Assembly: GCF_033097365.1 (NCBI RefSeq)
Contig: NZ_AP028461.1
Span: forward strand, 1,612,001-1,676,000
DNA from: Actinoplanes sichuanensis
Lineage (GTDB): Bacteria > Actinomycetota > Actinomycetes > Mycobacteriales > Micromonosporaceae
Direction: 5' to 3'
Length of the DNA stretch: 64,000 nt
This document shows, piece after piece, positions 7,605 through 15,754 of the stretch. A model generated the notes under the pieces. The model was not told the origin of the DNA. It saw only the letters and a program-made list of their open reading frames with translations, and searched no databases. Numbering within the stretch: position 1 is the first letter of the stretch; the number at the start of each line of letters is the position of its first letter. Position numbers and translations under genes: made by a program.

Positions 7605-9164
7605 CTAACGTGACGGAGGCGCGCTGCCGCCCTGCGGTTCATCGAGCATCAGCGCGATGACCGCCTCCCGGTCGGCTTTCGAGGGCAGGCCCCACCCGGG
7701 CTGGTAGTCGTAGACCCGGTCGAGCGGGGTGGCCGTGGTCCGCCCGTCGAGGATCTCCACCGACGACGTCTCGATCAGGCCGGGATGTTCGACACCGCAC
7801 GCCTCGGCCACCTTGAGCAGGTCGCGACGCAGCGTCTGGACGTAGTTGGCGGCCCGCACCGACTTCAGCGCCGGGTCGAGGCCCCGGGTCAACCACCGGT
7901 TCTGGGTGGCGACGCCGGTCGGGCAGGTGTCGGTGTGGCATTTCTGGGCCTGGATGCAGCCGATCGCCAGCATCGCCTCGCGGGCCACGTTGACCATGTC
8001 GCAGCCGAGCGCGAACGCGACGATCGCATTGTCCGGCAGGCCGAGTTTTCCGGCGCCGATGAAGACGACCTTCTCGTGGAGGTCACGTTCGGCGAACAGC
8101 TTGTAGACCCGGGCGAACCCGACCTGGAACGGCAGCGACACCGAGTCGGAGAAGATCAGCGGGGCGGCGCCGGTACCGCCCTCGCCGCCGTCGACGGTCA
8201 CGAAGTCGACGCCCCGGCCGGTGGTCGCCATCAGCGTGGTCAGTTCTTCCCAGAAGTCCAGGTCACCGACGGCCGACTTGATGCCCACCGGCAGCCCGGT
8301 CTCGTCGGCCAGCAACTCCACCCAGTCGAGCAGGCTGTCGGTGTCGGAGAACTCGGCGTGCCGCGACGGGCTCACACAGTCGACGCCCTGCGGGATGCCG
8401 CGGGTCTCGGCGATCTCCGCGGACACCTTCGCGCCGGGCAGCAGGCCGCCGAGGCTCGGTTTCGCGCCCTGGCTGAGTTTGATCTCCAGCGCCCGGATCG
8501 GGTTCGTCTCGACCACCGCCTTGAGCTTGGCCAGATCGAACCGGCCCTGCTCGTCCCGGCACCCGAAATAGGAGGTGCCGATCTGGAAGACCAGCTCACC
8601 GCCGTACCTGTGGTGCGGTGACAGGGCGCCCTCGCCGGTGTTCTGCAGACAGCCGGCGATGGCCGCGCCCCGGTTCAGCGCCTCCACCGCCGCACCGGAC
8701 AGCGACCCGAAGCTCATCCCGGAGATGTTGACGACCGACGCGGGCCGGAACGCCTTGGCCCGCCCGCGCGCGGCGCCGAGCATCTTCGCGCACGGCACCG
8801 AGGCCTCGTATCCGGCTTCCGGATGCGAGCGAGGCACCGCCCGCCCGAACGTGCGGTGCTTGATGATCGGATATCCGGCGGTGTACTCGATGTCGTTGTC
8901 GGTGCCGAACCCGAAGTAGTTGTTCTCCTTCTTCGCCGACGCGTAGACCCATCGCCGCTGGTCACGGGTGAACGGCCGCTCCTCGTCGTTGGCCGCCACC
9001 ACGTACTGCCGCAACTCCGGACCGATCGCCTCGATCAGATAACGACCGTGCCCGATCACCGGGAAGTTGCGCAGCAGTGCATGCCTGCGCTGTGTCAGAT
9101 CACGCACCGCGACGGCCGCCACCGCGGCGACGGCGGCTCCGGCCGCCCAAAGACCCCGCTTCAT
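7605..9164 (-). CDS. FMN-binding glutamate synthase domain protein
   Basis: A 519-residue stand-alone protein of the GltB central/FMN domain family. The N-terminus has one hydrophobic segment (AAGAAVAAVAAVAV), suggesting a membrane anchor. The flavin-domain motif GMSFGSLSGAAVEALNRG and loop VDGGEGGTGAAP are present. CIQAQKCHTDTCP gives the C-x5-C-x4-C spacing used for the [3Fe-4S] cluster. The glutaminase domain of true glutamate synthase is absent, so the physiological reaction is uncertain. ATG 9164 (MKRGLW) is preferred over an in-frame start 66 bp upstream, which would add a non-conserved leader. Confidence 0.87.
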   Translation of the reverse strand: MKRGLWAAGAAVAAVAAVAVRDLTQRRHALLRNFPVIGHGRYLIEAIGPELRQYVVAANDEERPFTRDQRRWVYASAKKENNYFGFGTDNDIEYTAGYPIIKHRTFGRAVPRSHPEAGYEASVPCAKMLGAARGRAKAFRPASVVNISGMSFGSLSGAAVEALNRGAAIAGCLQNTGEGALSPHHRYGGELVFQIGTSYFGCRDEQGRFDLAKLKAVVETNPIRALEIKLSQGAKPSLGGLLPGAKVSAEIAETRGIPQGVDCVSPSRHAEFSDTDSLLDWVELLADETGLPVGIKSAVGDLDFWEELTTLMATTGRGVDFVTVDGGEGGTGAAPLIFSDSVSLPFQVGFARVYKLFAERDLHEKVVFIGAGKLGLPDNAIVAFALGCDMVNVAREAMLAIGCIQAQKCHTDTCPTGVATQNRWLTRGLDPALKSVRAANYVQTLRRDLLKVAEACGVEHPGLIETSSVEILDGRTTATPLDRVYDYQPGWGLPSKADREAVIALMLDEPQGGSAPPSR

Positions 9165-9317
9165 GGTCCCGATTTTGCCGCCGACGGCGATGTCAAACCA
9201 TTCGGGGGTACGGCCACCCGCCCCGGACACACCAGAAGGCGGTCAGCCCGTCACCGGTGCTTCGGAAAGAACAGACTGCCGGGGAGCGCGTTGACACGCT
9301 CTGCCAGGATCGGCCGG

Positions 9318-9917
9318 GTGACAGCCCGCACCCGTACCGGAATCGCCGTGGCCGTCGCTCTTCTGGCCGTCGCCGCACTGCTCGTCGTGCTGGTCCCGCG
9401 CACGCGCACCCCCGGCCCTCGTCCCGACTTCCAGCTGCCGGTGGCGTGCGGTGAGACCTGGATCCTCGGCACCTACCCGGGCCACGACGACTTCGACATC
9501 GACTTCTTCCCGTCGTCGGGCAGCGCCTGGGGCCGCCCGATCCACGCCTCGTTCGCGGGCACGGTGGTCGAGGCGGGCGTCAACGGCACCCTCGGCTCCC
9601 GCACCCCGGACAACCCGAAGGGCCCGTACGGCAGTGGCGCCGGCTACTGGGTGAAGATCGACCACGGCGGCCTGTGGGAGACCCAGTACCTGCACATGCT
9701 CGAACCGCCGATGGTCGCCGAGGGTGACCAGGTCACGCGGGGCCAGCAGCTCGGCCGGATCGGCAGTACCGGCAAGTCCGGCGCGCCCCACCTGCACTAC
9801 GAGCAGCGGGCGGCCGGGGAGAAACGGGAGGCGATCTTCGCCGGTGAGCCCTCGGGCATCACCGACGACGACAGCGAGTACGAGGTGCGCCGCACGAGCC
9901 GCAACTGCCCGCCCTGA
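9318..9917 (+). CDS. M23 family metallopeptidase, membrane-anchored or secreted
   Basis: A 199-residue LytM-type peptidase acting on peptidoglycan cross-bridges outside the membrane. The N-terminal helix GIAVAVALLAVAALLVVLVP is a signal or anchor. Zinc ligands are recognisable: H-x3-D in YPGHDDFDID, and HLHY in SGAPHLHYEQR. The LytM core is short and close to the minimal length. GTG 9318 is chosen because it directly precedes the basic-hydrophobic leader; AGGATC lies upstream. It is convergent with the next TetR gene (4-bp gap). Confidence 0.82.
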   Translation: MTARTRTGIAVAVALLAVAALLVVLVPRTRTPGPRPDFQLPVACGETWILGTYPGHDDFDIDFFPSSGSAWGRPIHASFAGTVVEAGVNGTLGSRTPDNPKGPYGSGAGYWVKIDHGGLWETQYLHMLEPPMVAEGDQVTRGQQLGRIGSTGKSGAPHLHYEQRAAGEKREAIFAGEPSGITDDDSEYEVRRTSRNCPP

Positions 9918-9921
9918 CCGA

Positions 9922-10554
9922 TCAGCCGACCGTGCCGAGGATCGCCTCCAGCCCACCGCTGAACAGCAGGTCACCGCTCCACCGGGACTCGTCGAGGTGC
10001 CCCGACTCGACGAGATGCGGATAGACGTCCGGGTCGGCGGTGATCCGCCGGCGCGCGCCGTCCCCGGCCGCCTGTCGGGTGACCGCCGAGCCGATGACGA
10101 AGTCGGCGATCAGGTGGGTGGTGACCGCCAGGGCTTCGCCGGTCAGGCCACCCCGGACCAGTGCGGCCTGCAGGAACTCGGTGCGGGCCAGCACGTTCGG
10201 CCCGATCAGTGGGCGACCGATCAGCGCCGGCGTCCACGGGTGGGCGAGCATCGCCGCGCGCCAGCCGTGCACCAGCCCGCGGACGTCGGCCCGCCAGTCG
10301 GCGCCCGGAGCCGGGAGCGGCACCTCGCCGAACACCTCGTCGACGGCCAGGTCGAGAACGTCGTCCTTGGTGCGGACGTGCCAGTAGAGCGCGGTCGACG
10401 TGACACCGAGGCGCTCGGCCAGGCGACGCATGGTGAGCGCCTCGGCACCGGCGGAGTCGAGGAGCTCCACCGCCGCCGCGACGATCAGGTCCCTGGTCAG
10501 TTGGGGGGTGCGGCGAGGCCGCTCCGGTTCGGCGCGCAGCCAGATCGAGGTCAC
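9922..10554 (-). CDS. TetR family regulator (TetR_C type)
   Basis: A 210-residue repressor. The helix-turn-helix is at about 20-65 (LTMRRLAERLGVTSTALYWHVRTKDD), followed by a C-terminal domain of the TetR_C subgroup that includes the tetracycline repressor. It starts at GTG 10554. It is divergent from a small gene of unknown function, with paired AGGTTA motifs in the gap. The effector is unknown. Confidence 0.87.
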   Translation of the reverse strand: MTSIWLRAEPERPRRTPQLTRDLIVAAAVELLDSAGAEALTMRRLAERLGVTSTALYWHVRTKDDVLDLAVDEVFGEVPLPAPGADWRADVRGLVHGWRAAMLAHPWTPALIGRPLIGPNVLARTEFLQAALVRGGLTGEALAVTTHLIADFVIGSAVTRQAAGDGARRRITADPDVYPHLVESGHLDESRWSGDLLFSGGLEAILGTVG

Positions 10555-10565
10555 CGCCCCATCTT

Positions 10566-10590
10566 AGGTTAACGTTGGTAAGTCAGGTTA
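10566..10590. promoter_or_regulatory. Candidate operator with AGGTTA direct repeats
   Basis: AGGTTA occurs at 10566-10571 and again at 10585-10590, 19 bp apart, in the gap between the divergent TetR gene and the small gene at 10614. A weak TAAC/GTTA dyad lies between. It is an AT-rich island in a GC-rich window and a plausible binding site. Confidence 0.4.
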
Positions 10591-10613
10591 CCGGCGTTCA
10601 AGGAGGTGGCCCC

Positions 10614-10868
10614 GTGCCGGTCTTCCGCGTCCAGTTGGACAGTGATCGCACGACCGCACGCAAGGTCATGGAGTTGCATCTGGCCGGCCGGGTCCACCGG
10701 GTGTCGGTGGACGCCGCCCGGGAGGAGGTGTGGCGCTGTGGCCGTACCCCGGCGGCTGATCCGGTTTTCGTGGGTGTCAGCAACGGGGTGCCGGTCCGGC
10801 TGCTCTATGACGTGCAGGTGTGCCTCGATACCGAAGGCGGCAACCGTCGGGGGAGTCGTCCCGTCTGA
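10614..10868 (+). CDS. Small protein of unknown function (84 aa)
   Basis: I do not recognise this protein. GTG 10614 is chosen because a strong AAGGAGG (10600-10606) lies 7 nt upstream; an in-frame ATG at 10575 has no such site. The product starts MPVFRVQLDS, is mildly basic, and has no signal peptide or membrane helix. It contains an alternating hydrophobic pattern suggestive of beta strands, plus two Cys. It is divergent from the TetR gene at 9922-10554 and 28 bp upstream of a lipoprotein gene, so the two may form an operon. Confidence 0.6.
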   Translation: MPVFRVQLDSDRTTARKVMELHLAGRVHRVSVDAAREEVWRCGRTPAADPVFVGVSNGVPVRLLYDVQVCLDTEGGNRRGSRPV

Positions 10869-10896
10869 GTGAAGAGCCGACACGGAGGAGAAACCC

Positions 10897-11859
10897 ATGC
10901 GCGCACGCGTGACGACCCTGGTGCTCATCGCCCTGCTGGCCGGTGGATGTGCCCGGCCCGACACCGACATCGGCGGGACCGATCCCCAGCCGCTGCCCAG
11001 CGGGGCGCCGCCCGTGGTCAACACCCGCTGGGAGTCCTGTGACGTGGCCTCTCCCGAGTACGCGGACGCCCAGGATGCGCTCACCCTGCCTCGCCTCGAC
11101 GACACGTTCGCGCCGGTGGCCGCCGTGATCTGCCGGAACGGCATCCGGGAGCGGCCGGGCGGCGGCAGCGAGATGACCGCCGTGGAGGCCCGCGCCGACG
11201 ACCTGACCGGGCTCCTGCCGGCGCTGCGCCTGCCCGACGAGGCGCAGACCGCTCAGGCCTGCACCGCCGACCTGCCCGCGGTGCCGTGGCTGGCGCTGAT
11301 CGACAAGGACGGCCGGTGGATCCGTCCCGGCATCCCGATCGACTCCTGTACCAAGCCCCGCATCGAGTTCCGGCGGGCGTACGAGAAGCTGACCACGGTC
11401 ACCGTGAAGAGCCGGGTGGTGGCGCAGCTCGAATCGGACGAGGCCGCCAGTGCCGGGTGTTCGCAGCAGTACGGCGACATGACATGGGCCAGTGGCGGTC
11501 TTGAGAACGTGCAGGAGACCACTCTGGCGCCGCTGCCCGCGACCACCTCGGCGCGGCGATGCGTCTACGACGTGCCGGTGAAGGAGCGCGGCACCGGCAA
11601 ACCGGCGGGCGAGTTCCGCGACGGCGGCCTGCTGTCGGCGGCCGATTGGACGGCGATCCGCGCGGAGGTCGAGTCGGCCGCTCCCGGGGTCGCCACCTGC
11701 AACACTCCGGCGAGCCGGTTCGCCGTGGTCCACCTGGAGCCGGGCGGCACCCTCAATGTCGAGGGCGATGGCTGTCGGCGCATCCTCGCCGAGCCGGCCA
11801 ACGGTCCCAGCGGTTACTTCGCGGCGAGCGACCGCCTGATCGACCTGCTCTTCGGGTGA
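10897..11859 (+). CDS. Putative lipoprotein of unknown function
   Basis: A 320-residue exported protein. The signal peptide MRARVTTLVLIALLAGGC ends in a lipobox (LAGGC), so Cys18 should be lipid-modified and the protein held on the outer face of the membrane. The rest is hydrophilic and has several Cys, perhaps forming disulfides. No enzymatic motif is recognised. AGGAG precedes the ATG. It follows the 84-residue gene closely and may be co-transcribed with it. Confidence 0.75.
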   Translation: MRARVTTLVLIALLAGGCARPDTDIGGTDPQPLPSGAPPVVNTRWESCDVASPEYADAQDALTLPRLDDTFAPVAAVICRNGIRERPGGGSEMTAVEARADDLTGLLPALRLPDEAQTAQACTADLPAVPWLALIDKDGRWIRPGIPIDSCTKPRIEFRRAYEKLTTVTVKSRVVAQLESDEAASAGCSQQYGDMTWASGGLENVQETTLAPLPATTSARRCVYDVPVKERGTGKPAGEFRDGGLLSAADWTAIRAEVESAAPGVATCNTPASRFAVVHLEPGGTLNVEGDGCRRILAEPANGPSGYFAASDRLIDLLFG

Positions 11860-11871
11860 GTGCTATGTCCG

Positions 11872-11877
11872 TATAAT
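11872..11877 (+). promoter_or_regulatory. Consensus -10 box upstream of the NamZ-like gene
   Basis: A perfect TATAAT in a very GC-rich context, 13 bp before the GTG/ATG starts at 11891/11894, would give a leader of only a few nucleotides. A matching -35 box is not obvious. Confidence 0.5.
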
Positions 11878-11890
11878 ACGATTTGCGGCC

Positions 11891-13138
11891 GTGATGAGAC
11901 GAAATCTTCTGACCGCGACCGGTGGCGCACTGGCCGGGCTGGCGATCCCGACGCGGGCGGACGCCGCCCCGGCCCGGAAACGGGTGCGCACCGGGATGGA
12001 CCGGCTGGCCGCCGCGAAATGGGCCGCCCTCGACGGCGAGAAGGTCGGTGTGGTCGCCAACCTGACCGCCGTCGACCGCGAATACCGGCACCTGGTGGAC
12101 CGGATGCACGCCGACGGGGTGCGGATCGCGGCGATCTTCGGGCCCGAGCACGGGTTCCGCGGTTCCGCGCCGGTCGGCGGGGACGAAGGCATCGCCACCG
12201 ACCCGCGGACCGGCCTGCGCGTGTACGACGGCTACCTGGCCACCCTGGACGGCTGGACGAAGATGTTCACCGAGGCCGGGGTGACCACGGTGGTCTTCGA
12301 CATCCAGGACGTCGGGGCGCGGTTCTACACGTACATCTGGACGCTGTTCGACTCGATGGCGGCGGCCGCCGCGCTGAACCTGCGCTATGTCGTCCTGGAC
12401 CGGCCGAACCCGATCGGGGGCCGGGCCCGCGGGCCGATGCTGAAACCGGCGTTCGTGTCCGCGATCGGGAAGAAGGAGATCGTCCAGCAGCACGGTATGA
12501 CCATCGGCGAACTGGCCCGTCTCTACCGCGGTGAGTGGCTGCCGAAGGTGCGCCTCGAGGTGATCGAGTGCGAGGGCTGGCGCGGCGACCTGTTCGCGGC
12601 CGACACCGACGTGCCGTGGGTGATGCCGAGCCCGAACATGCCGACTCCGGACACCGCGCTCGTCTACGCCGGCACCTGCCTGTTCGAGGGGGTGGCGTCG
12701 CTGTCCGAGGGTCGGGGGACGACCCGCCCGTTCGAGCTGGCCGGCGCGCCGAACCTGGACTTCCATTGGCGGGACCGGCTGGCCGGGCTCGATCTGCCGG
12801 GCGTCGAGTTCCGGGAGGCCTACTTCGAACCCCGGGTCGGTAAGTTCGTCGATCGGCTCTGCGTGGGTGTGGAGGTACGGGTCGGTGATCCCAGGGTCTT
12901 CGACCCGGTGGGTACGGCCACCGCGATGCTGATCGAGGCCAAGCGCTACCCGGGTTTCACCTGGCGAACCGACCCGTGGCCGATCCCGCACTTCGTGGAC
13001 AAGCTGGCCGGCTCGGACCGGTTCCGCACGATGATCGACGCCGGTGCCCCGTTGGCCGAGGTGACCGGCGCCTGGGCGGACGAGCTGGCCGCCTTCGACC
13101 GCAAGCGCAAGCCGTACCTGATCTACCCGCGCCCCTGA
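11891..13138 (+). CDS. Exo-beta-N-acetylmuramidase NamZ-like (DUF1343)
   Basis: A 415-residue exported protein of the DUF1343 family, whose characterised member NamZ removes terminal MurNAc from peptidoglycan fragments. Diagnostic blocks are visible: IFGPEHGFRG near 78, VFDIQDVGARFYTY near 137, and VLDRPNPIGG near 175. The N-terminus MMRRNLLTATGGALAG...ADA resembles a Tat-type signal. Starts at GTG 11891 and ATG 11894 are both possible. The last 16 bp overlap the convergent TetR gene. It probably acts in cell-wall recycling outside the membrane, fitting the M23 peptidase nearby, though no operon link is seen. Confidence 0.85.
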   Translation: MMRRNLLTATGGALAGLAIPTRADAAPARKRVRTGMDRLAAAKWAALDGEKVGVVANLTAVDREYRHLVDRMHADGVRIAAIFGPEHGFRGSAPVGGDEGIATDPRTGLRVYDGYLATLDGWTKMFTEAGVTTVVFDIQDVGARFYTYIWTLFDSMAAAAALNLRYVVLDRPNPIGGRARGPMLKPAFVSAIGKKEIVQQHGMTIGELARLYRGEWLPKVRLEVIECEGWRGDLFAADTDVPWVMPSPNMPTPDTALVYAGTCLFEGVASLSEGRGTTRPFELAGAPNLDFHWRDRLAGLDLPGVEFREAYFEPRVGKFVDRLCVGVEVRVGDPRVFDPVGTATAMLIEAKRYPGFTWRTDPWPIPHFVDKLAGSDRFRTMIDAGAPLAEVTGAWADELAAFDRKRKPYLIYPRP

Positions 13139-13740
13139 TCCGCGGCGAAGGTGGTGAGCGCGCCGAGGATGAGCCCGAGCCCCAGGGCGAAGGCCCGATC
13201 GGCGCGCTCCCGCCCCCGGCCGGCCGCCTCGATCGCGGCGACCAGCACCGGCGTGCGGGCCTCGGTGGGATCCCAGACCTGGTCGGGTGCCGCGATGTCG
13301 AGGGCCGACCCGATCACGAAGCTGTCCAGCACCGTGATCACGTCGAGCAGCTGCCCGGTCGGGATGCCGGCCGAGTGCAGGACGGTGGCGATGTCGTCGT
13401 ACATGTGCACCACGTCGGGGGAGGACACGGTGTGCGCGGTCAGCATCGGGATGAGCCGGGGGTGGCGGGCGAACGCGTCCCGATAGCGCAGCAGCAGCGC
13501 CCGTAGCGCGTCGGGCCAGTCCCCGGAGGTGTCGGCGGGCGGGTCCGCGCTGAAGATCAGCGCTCGCATCGCCTCGATGATCTCGGTCTTGCCGCTCAGA
13601 TGGTTGTAGATCGACGACGGGCGGACCGATAGTGCGGTCGCGATCTCGCCGATGGTGAACTCACCGCGGGCGTCGACGAGGGCGAGCGCCGCCGCGGCGA
13701 TCTTCGGCACCGACAGTTTCGGCGTGGTGGGACGAGCCAT
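13123..13740 (-). CDS. TetR family regulator of the agmatine/putrescine operon
   Basis: A 205-residue repressor with a helix-turn-helix at residues ~10-55 (FTIGEIATALSVRPSSIYNHLSGKTE). ATG 13740 follows AAGGGG; a further in-frame start at 13815 would run through the operator and is rejected. It diverges from a complete agmatine-degrading operon, with a perfect AACGAA/TTCGTT dyad between, so agmatine or a downstream polyamine is a likely inducer (inference). Confidence 0.85.
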   Translation of the reverse strand: MARPTTPKLSVPKIAAAALALVDARGEFTIGEIATALSVRPSSIYNHLSGKTEIIEAMRALIFSADPPADTSGDWPDALRALLLRYRDAFARHPRLIPMLTAHTVSSPDVVHMYDDIATVLHSAGIPTGQLLDVITVLDSFVIGSALDIAAPDQVWDPTEARTPVLVAAIEAAGRGRERADRAFALGLGLILGALTTFAADQGRG

Positions 13741-13751
13741 CGGCGAACCCC

Positions 13752-13800
13752 TTGCGTTCCGGTGAGGCGGACCACCATAGTAAAACGAATGCCGTTCGTT
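13752..13800 (+). promoter_or_regulatory. Promoter and TetR operator of the agmatine operon
   Basis: A -35-like TTGCGT (13752-13757) and -10-like CATAGT (13776-13781) precede a perfect dyad AACGAA-TGCCG-TTCGTT (13784-13800). The predicted start point lies inside the dyad, so a bound TetR dimer would block initiation. The dyad is certain; the promoter boxes are an approximate match. Confidence 0.6.
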
Positions 13801-13835
13801 AAAGTGCGGTGGCACGCTGAAAGATGAGGACGACC

Positions 13836-14750
13836 ATGGAACTGATCCGGTCCGCGGGGTATGACTCGCCGGCTCGTGTCGACGAGCCGACCCGGCCGCC
13901 GCTGCGGGTCGGGCTGGTCCAGCACCACTGGCGGCCGGACCCCGCCGAGTTGCGCGAGGTGCTGCTCGGCGGGATCGCGCAGGCCGCCGACGCCGGTGCC
14001 GAGGTGGTCTTCCTGCCGGAGCTGACGCTGTCCAGGTACCCGGCGTTCGAGGAACCGGCCGGCAAACCCGTGTCGCTGGCCGAGGACCTGGCGACCGGGC
14101 CGACCGTGGCGCTCGCGGCGGAGGCGGCCCGGCGGCACGGCATCCTGGTGCATGCTTCTCTCTACGAGAGCGTCGATCTGGGCGACGGGCTGGGGTACAA
14201 CACGGCGGTATTGGTCGATAAATCCGGAAGCCTTGTCGGTAGGACTCGGAAGACGCACATTCCGGTCACCGAAGGTTATGTCGAGGACAAGTACTTCCGC
14301 CCCGGCCCTGCCGACGATGCGTATCCCATCCACTATTCCGGAAATGTTGGATATGGGCTGCCGACCTGCTGGGACGAGTGGTTCCCCGAAGTGGCCCGCT
14401 CCTACGCGCTCAAGGGTGCCGACCTGCTGGCCTACCCGACCGCGATCGGCTCCGAACCGGACCACCCCGACTTCGACACCCAGCCCCTCTGGCAGCAGGT
14501 CATCGTCGGTCACGCGATCGCCAACGGCCTGTTCATCGTGGTGCCCAACCGGACCGGCGACGAGGGCCGGATCAGCTTCTACGGCTCCTCGTTCATCGTC
14601 GACCCGTACGGCCGGATCCTCGCGCAGGCCCCTCGCGACCGCGAGGCCGTGCTGGTCGCCGACCTGGACCTGAACCAGCGCGGAGACTGGCTGACCCTGT
14701 TCCCGTTCCTGCGGACCCGCCGCCCCGACACCTACGGCGGTCTGGCATGA
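13836..14750 (+). CDS. aguB: N-carbamoylputrescine amidase (nitrilase superfamily)
   Basis: A 304-residue carbon-nitrogen hydrolase expected to convert N-carbamoylputrescine to putrescine, CO2 and ammonia. The nitrilase triad is visible: Glu62 in FLPELTLSRY, Lys139 in RTRKTHIP, and Cys178 in GLPTCWDEWFPE. ATG 13836 is chosen because GAGGA (13826-13830) is well spaced; an in-frame ATG at 13824 is less well placed. Its stop overlaps the start of the deiminase gene (ATGA), indicating translational coupling. The assignment to this substrate rests on the neighbouring agmatine deiminase and amine oxidase. Confidence 0.88.
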   Translation: MELIRSAGYDSPARVDEPTRPPLRVGLVQHHWRPDPAELREVLLGGIAQAADAGAEVVFLPELTLSRYPAFEEPAGKPVSLAEDLATGPTVALAAEAARRHGILVHASLYESVDLGDGLGYNTAVLVDKSGSLVGRTRKTHIPVTEGYVEDKYFRPGPADDAYPIHYSGNVGYGLPTCWDEWFPEVARSYALKGADLLAYPTAIGSEPDHPDFDTQPLWQQVIVGHAIANGLFIVVPNRTGDEGRISFYGSSFIVDPYGRILAQAPRDREAVLVADLDLNQRGDWLTLFPFLRTRRPDTYGGLA

Positions 14751-15754
14751 CGCTCTCCGACAGCGGTTGGCGGATGCCGGCCGAGACCGAGCCGCACACC
14801 TGCACCTGGATGGCGTGGCCGTCCTCGGGCTACGCCGACGGCGACGCGGCCCGGCAGGCCTGGGCATCGGTGGCGCTCGCGGTCGCCGAGTTCGAACCGG
14901 TCCGGATGGTGGTCGACCCGTCCGCGATCCGGGACGCCCACGACTGGCTGGGCAGCGCCGTCGAATACTTCCAGGCCCCGCTGGACGACGCGTGGATGCG
15001 CGACATCGGCCCCACCTTCGTCGTCGGCCCGGACGGCCTGGGCGCCGTCGACTGGGTCTTCAACGGCTGGGGCGGCCAGAGCTGGGCACAGTGGGCGAAG
15101 GACGCGAAGATCGCCCGGCAGGTCGCCGAGTGGGCCGGCGCCACGATCATCAGTTCGGAGATGGTCAACGAGGGCGGTGGCATCCACGTCGACGGGCGCG
15201 GCACGGTGCTGGTCACCGAGACGGTGCAACTCGACCCGGGCCGTAACCCCGGGTGGACCAGGGAGCGGGTCGAGGGTGAGCTGCGACGCACCCTCGGGGT
15301 CCGTGAAGTGGTGTGGCTGCCGCGCGGCCTGACCCGTGACTACGAGGAGTTCGGCACCCGCGGGCACGTCGACATCGTGGCCACCTTCCCGGCCCCGGAG
15401 ACCGTGTTGTTGCACGTCCAGCCGTCGCCGAAGCATCCGGACCACGAGCTGTCCGGCCGACTCCGGGCCGCACTGCAACCCACTTGGAAGATCATCGATC
15501 TGCCTGCTCCGGAGGGGATCGAGGACGCCCGCGGCCCAGTTGATCACTCGTATGTCAATCACCTAGTGTGCAACGCCGGTGTCGTCGCCTGCACGTTCGA
15601 CGATCCCCGGGACGCCGAGGCGCTCGAGATCCTGGCCGCCGCCTACCCCGGCCGCCGGGTGGTCGGCGTCGACGCCCGGGCGATCTTCGCGCTCGGTGGT
15701 GGCATCCACTGCATCACCCAGCAGGAACCCGCTATACCTGGAGGAGAGTCGTGA
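14747..15754 (+). CDS. aguA: Agmatine deiminase
   Basis: A 335-residue enzyme of the peptidyl-arginine-deiminase fold that hydrolyses agmatine to N-carbamoylputrescine and ammonia. Family motifs are present: TCTWMAWPSSGYADG near the N-terminus, DDAWMRDIGPTFV near 85-95, NEGGGIHVD, GHVDIVATF, and the nucleophilic Cys322 in LGGGIHCITQQEPA. The start overlaps the preceding stop by 4 bp, and its own stop overlaps the next GTG. This is the middle gene of a tightly coupled three-gene operon. Confidence 0.92.
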   Translation: MTLSDSGWRMPAETEPHTCTWMAWPSSGYADGDAARQAWASVALAVAEFEPVRMVVDPSAIRDAHDWLGSAVEYFQAPLDDAWMRDIGPTFVVGPDGLGAVDWVFNGWGGQSWAQWAKDAKIARQVAEWAGATIISSEMVNEGGGIHVDGRGTVLVTETVQLDPGRNPGWTRERVEGELRRTLGVREVVWLPRGLTRDYEEFGTRGHVDIVATFPAPETVLLHVQPSPKHPDHELSGRLRAALQPTWKIIDLPAPEGIEDARGPVDHSYVNHLVCNAGVVACTFDDPRDAEALEILAAAYPGRRVVGVDARAIFALGGGIHCITQQEPAIPGGES

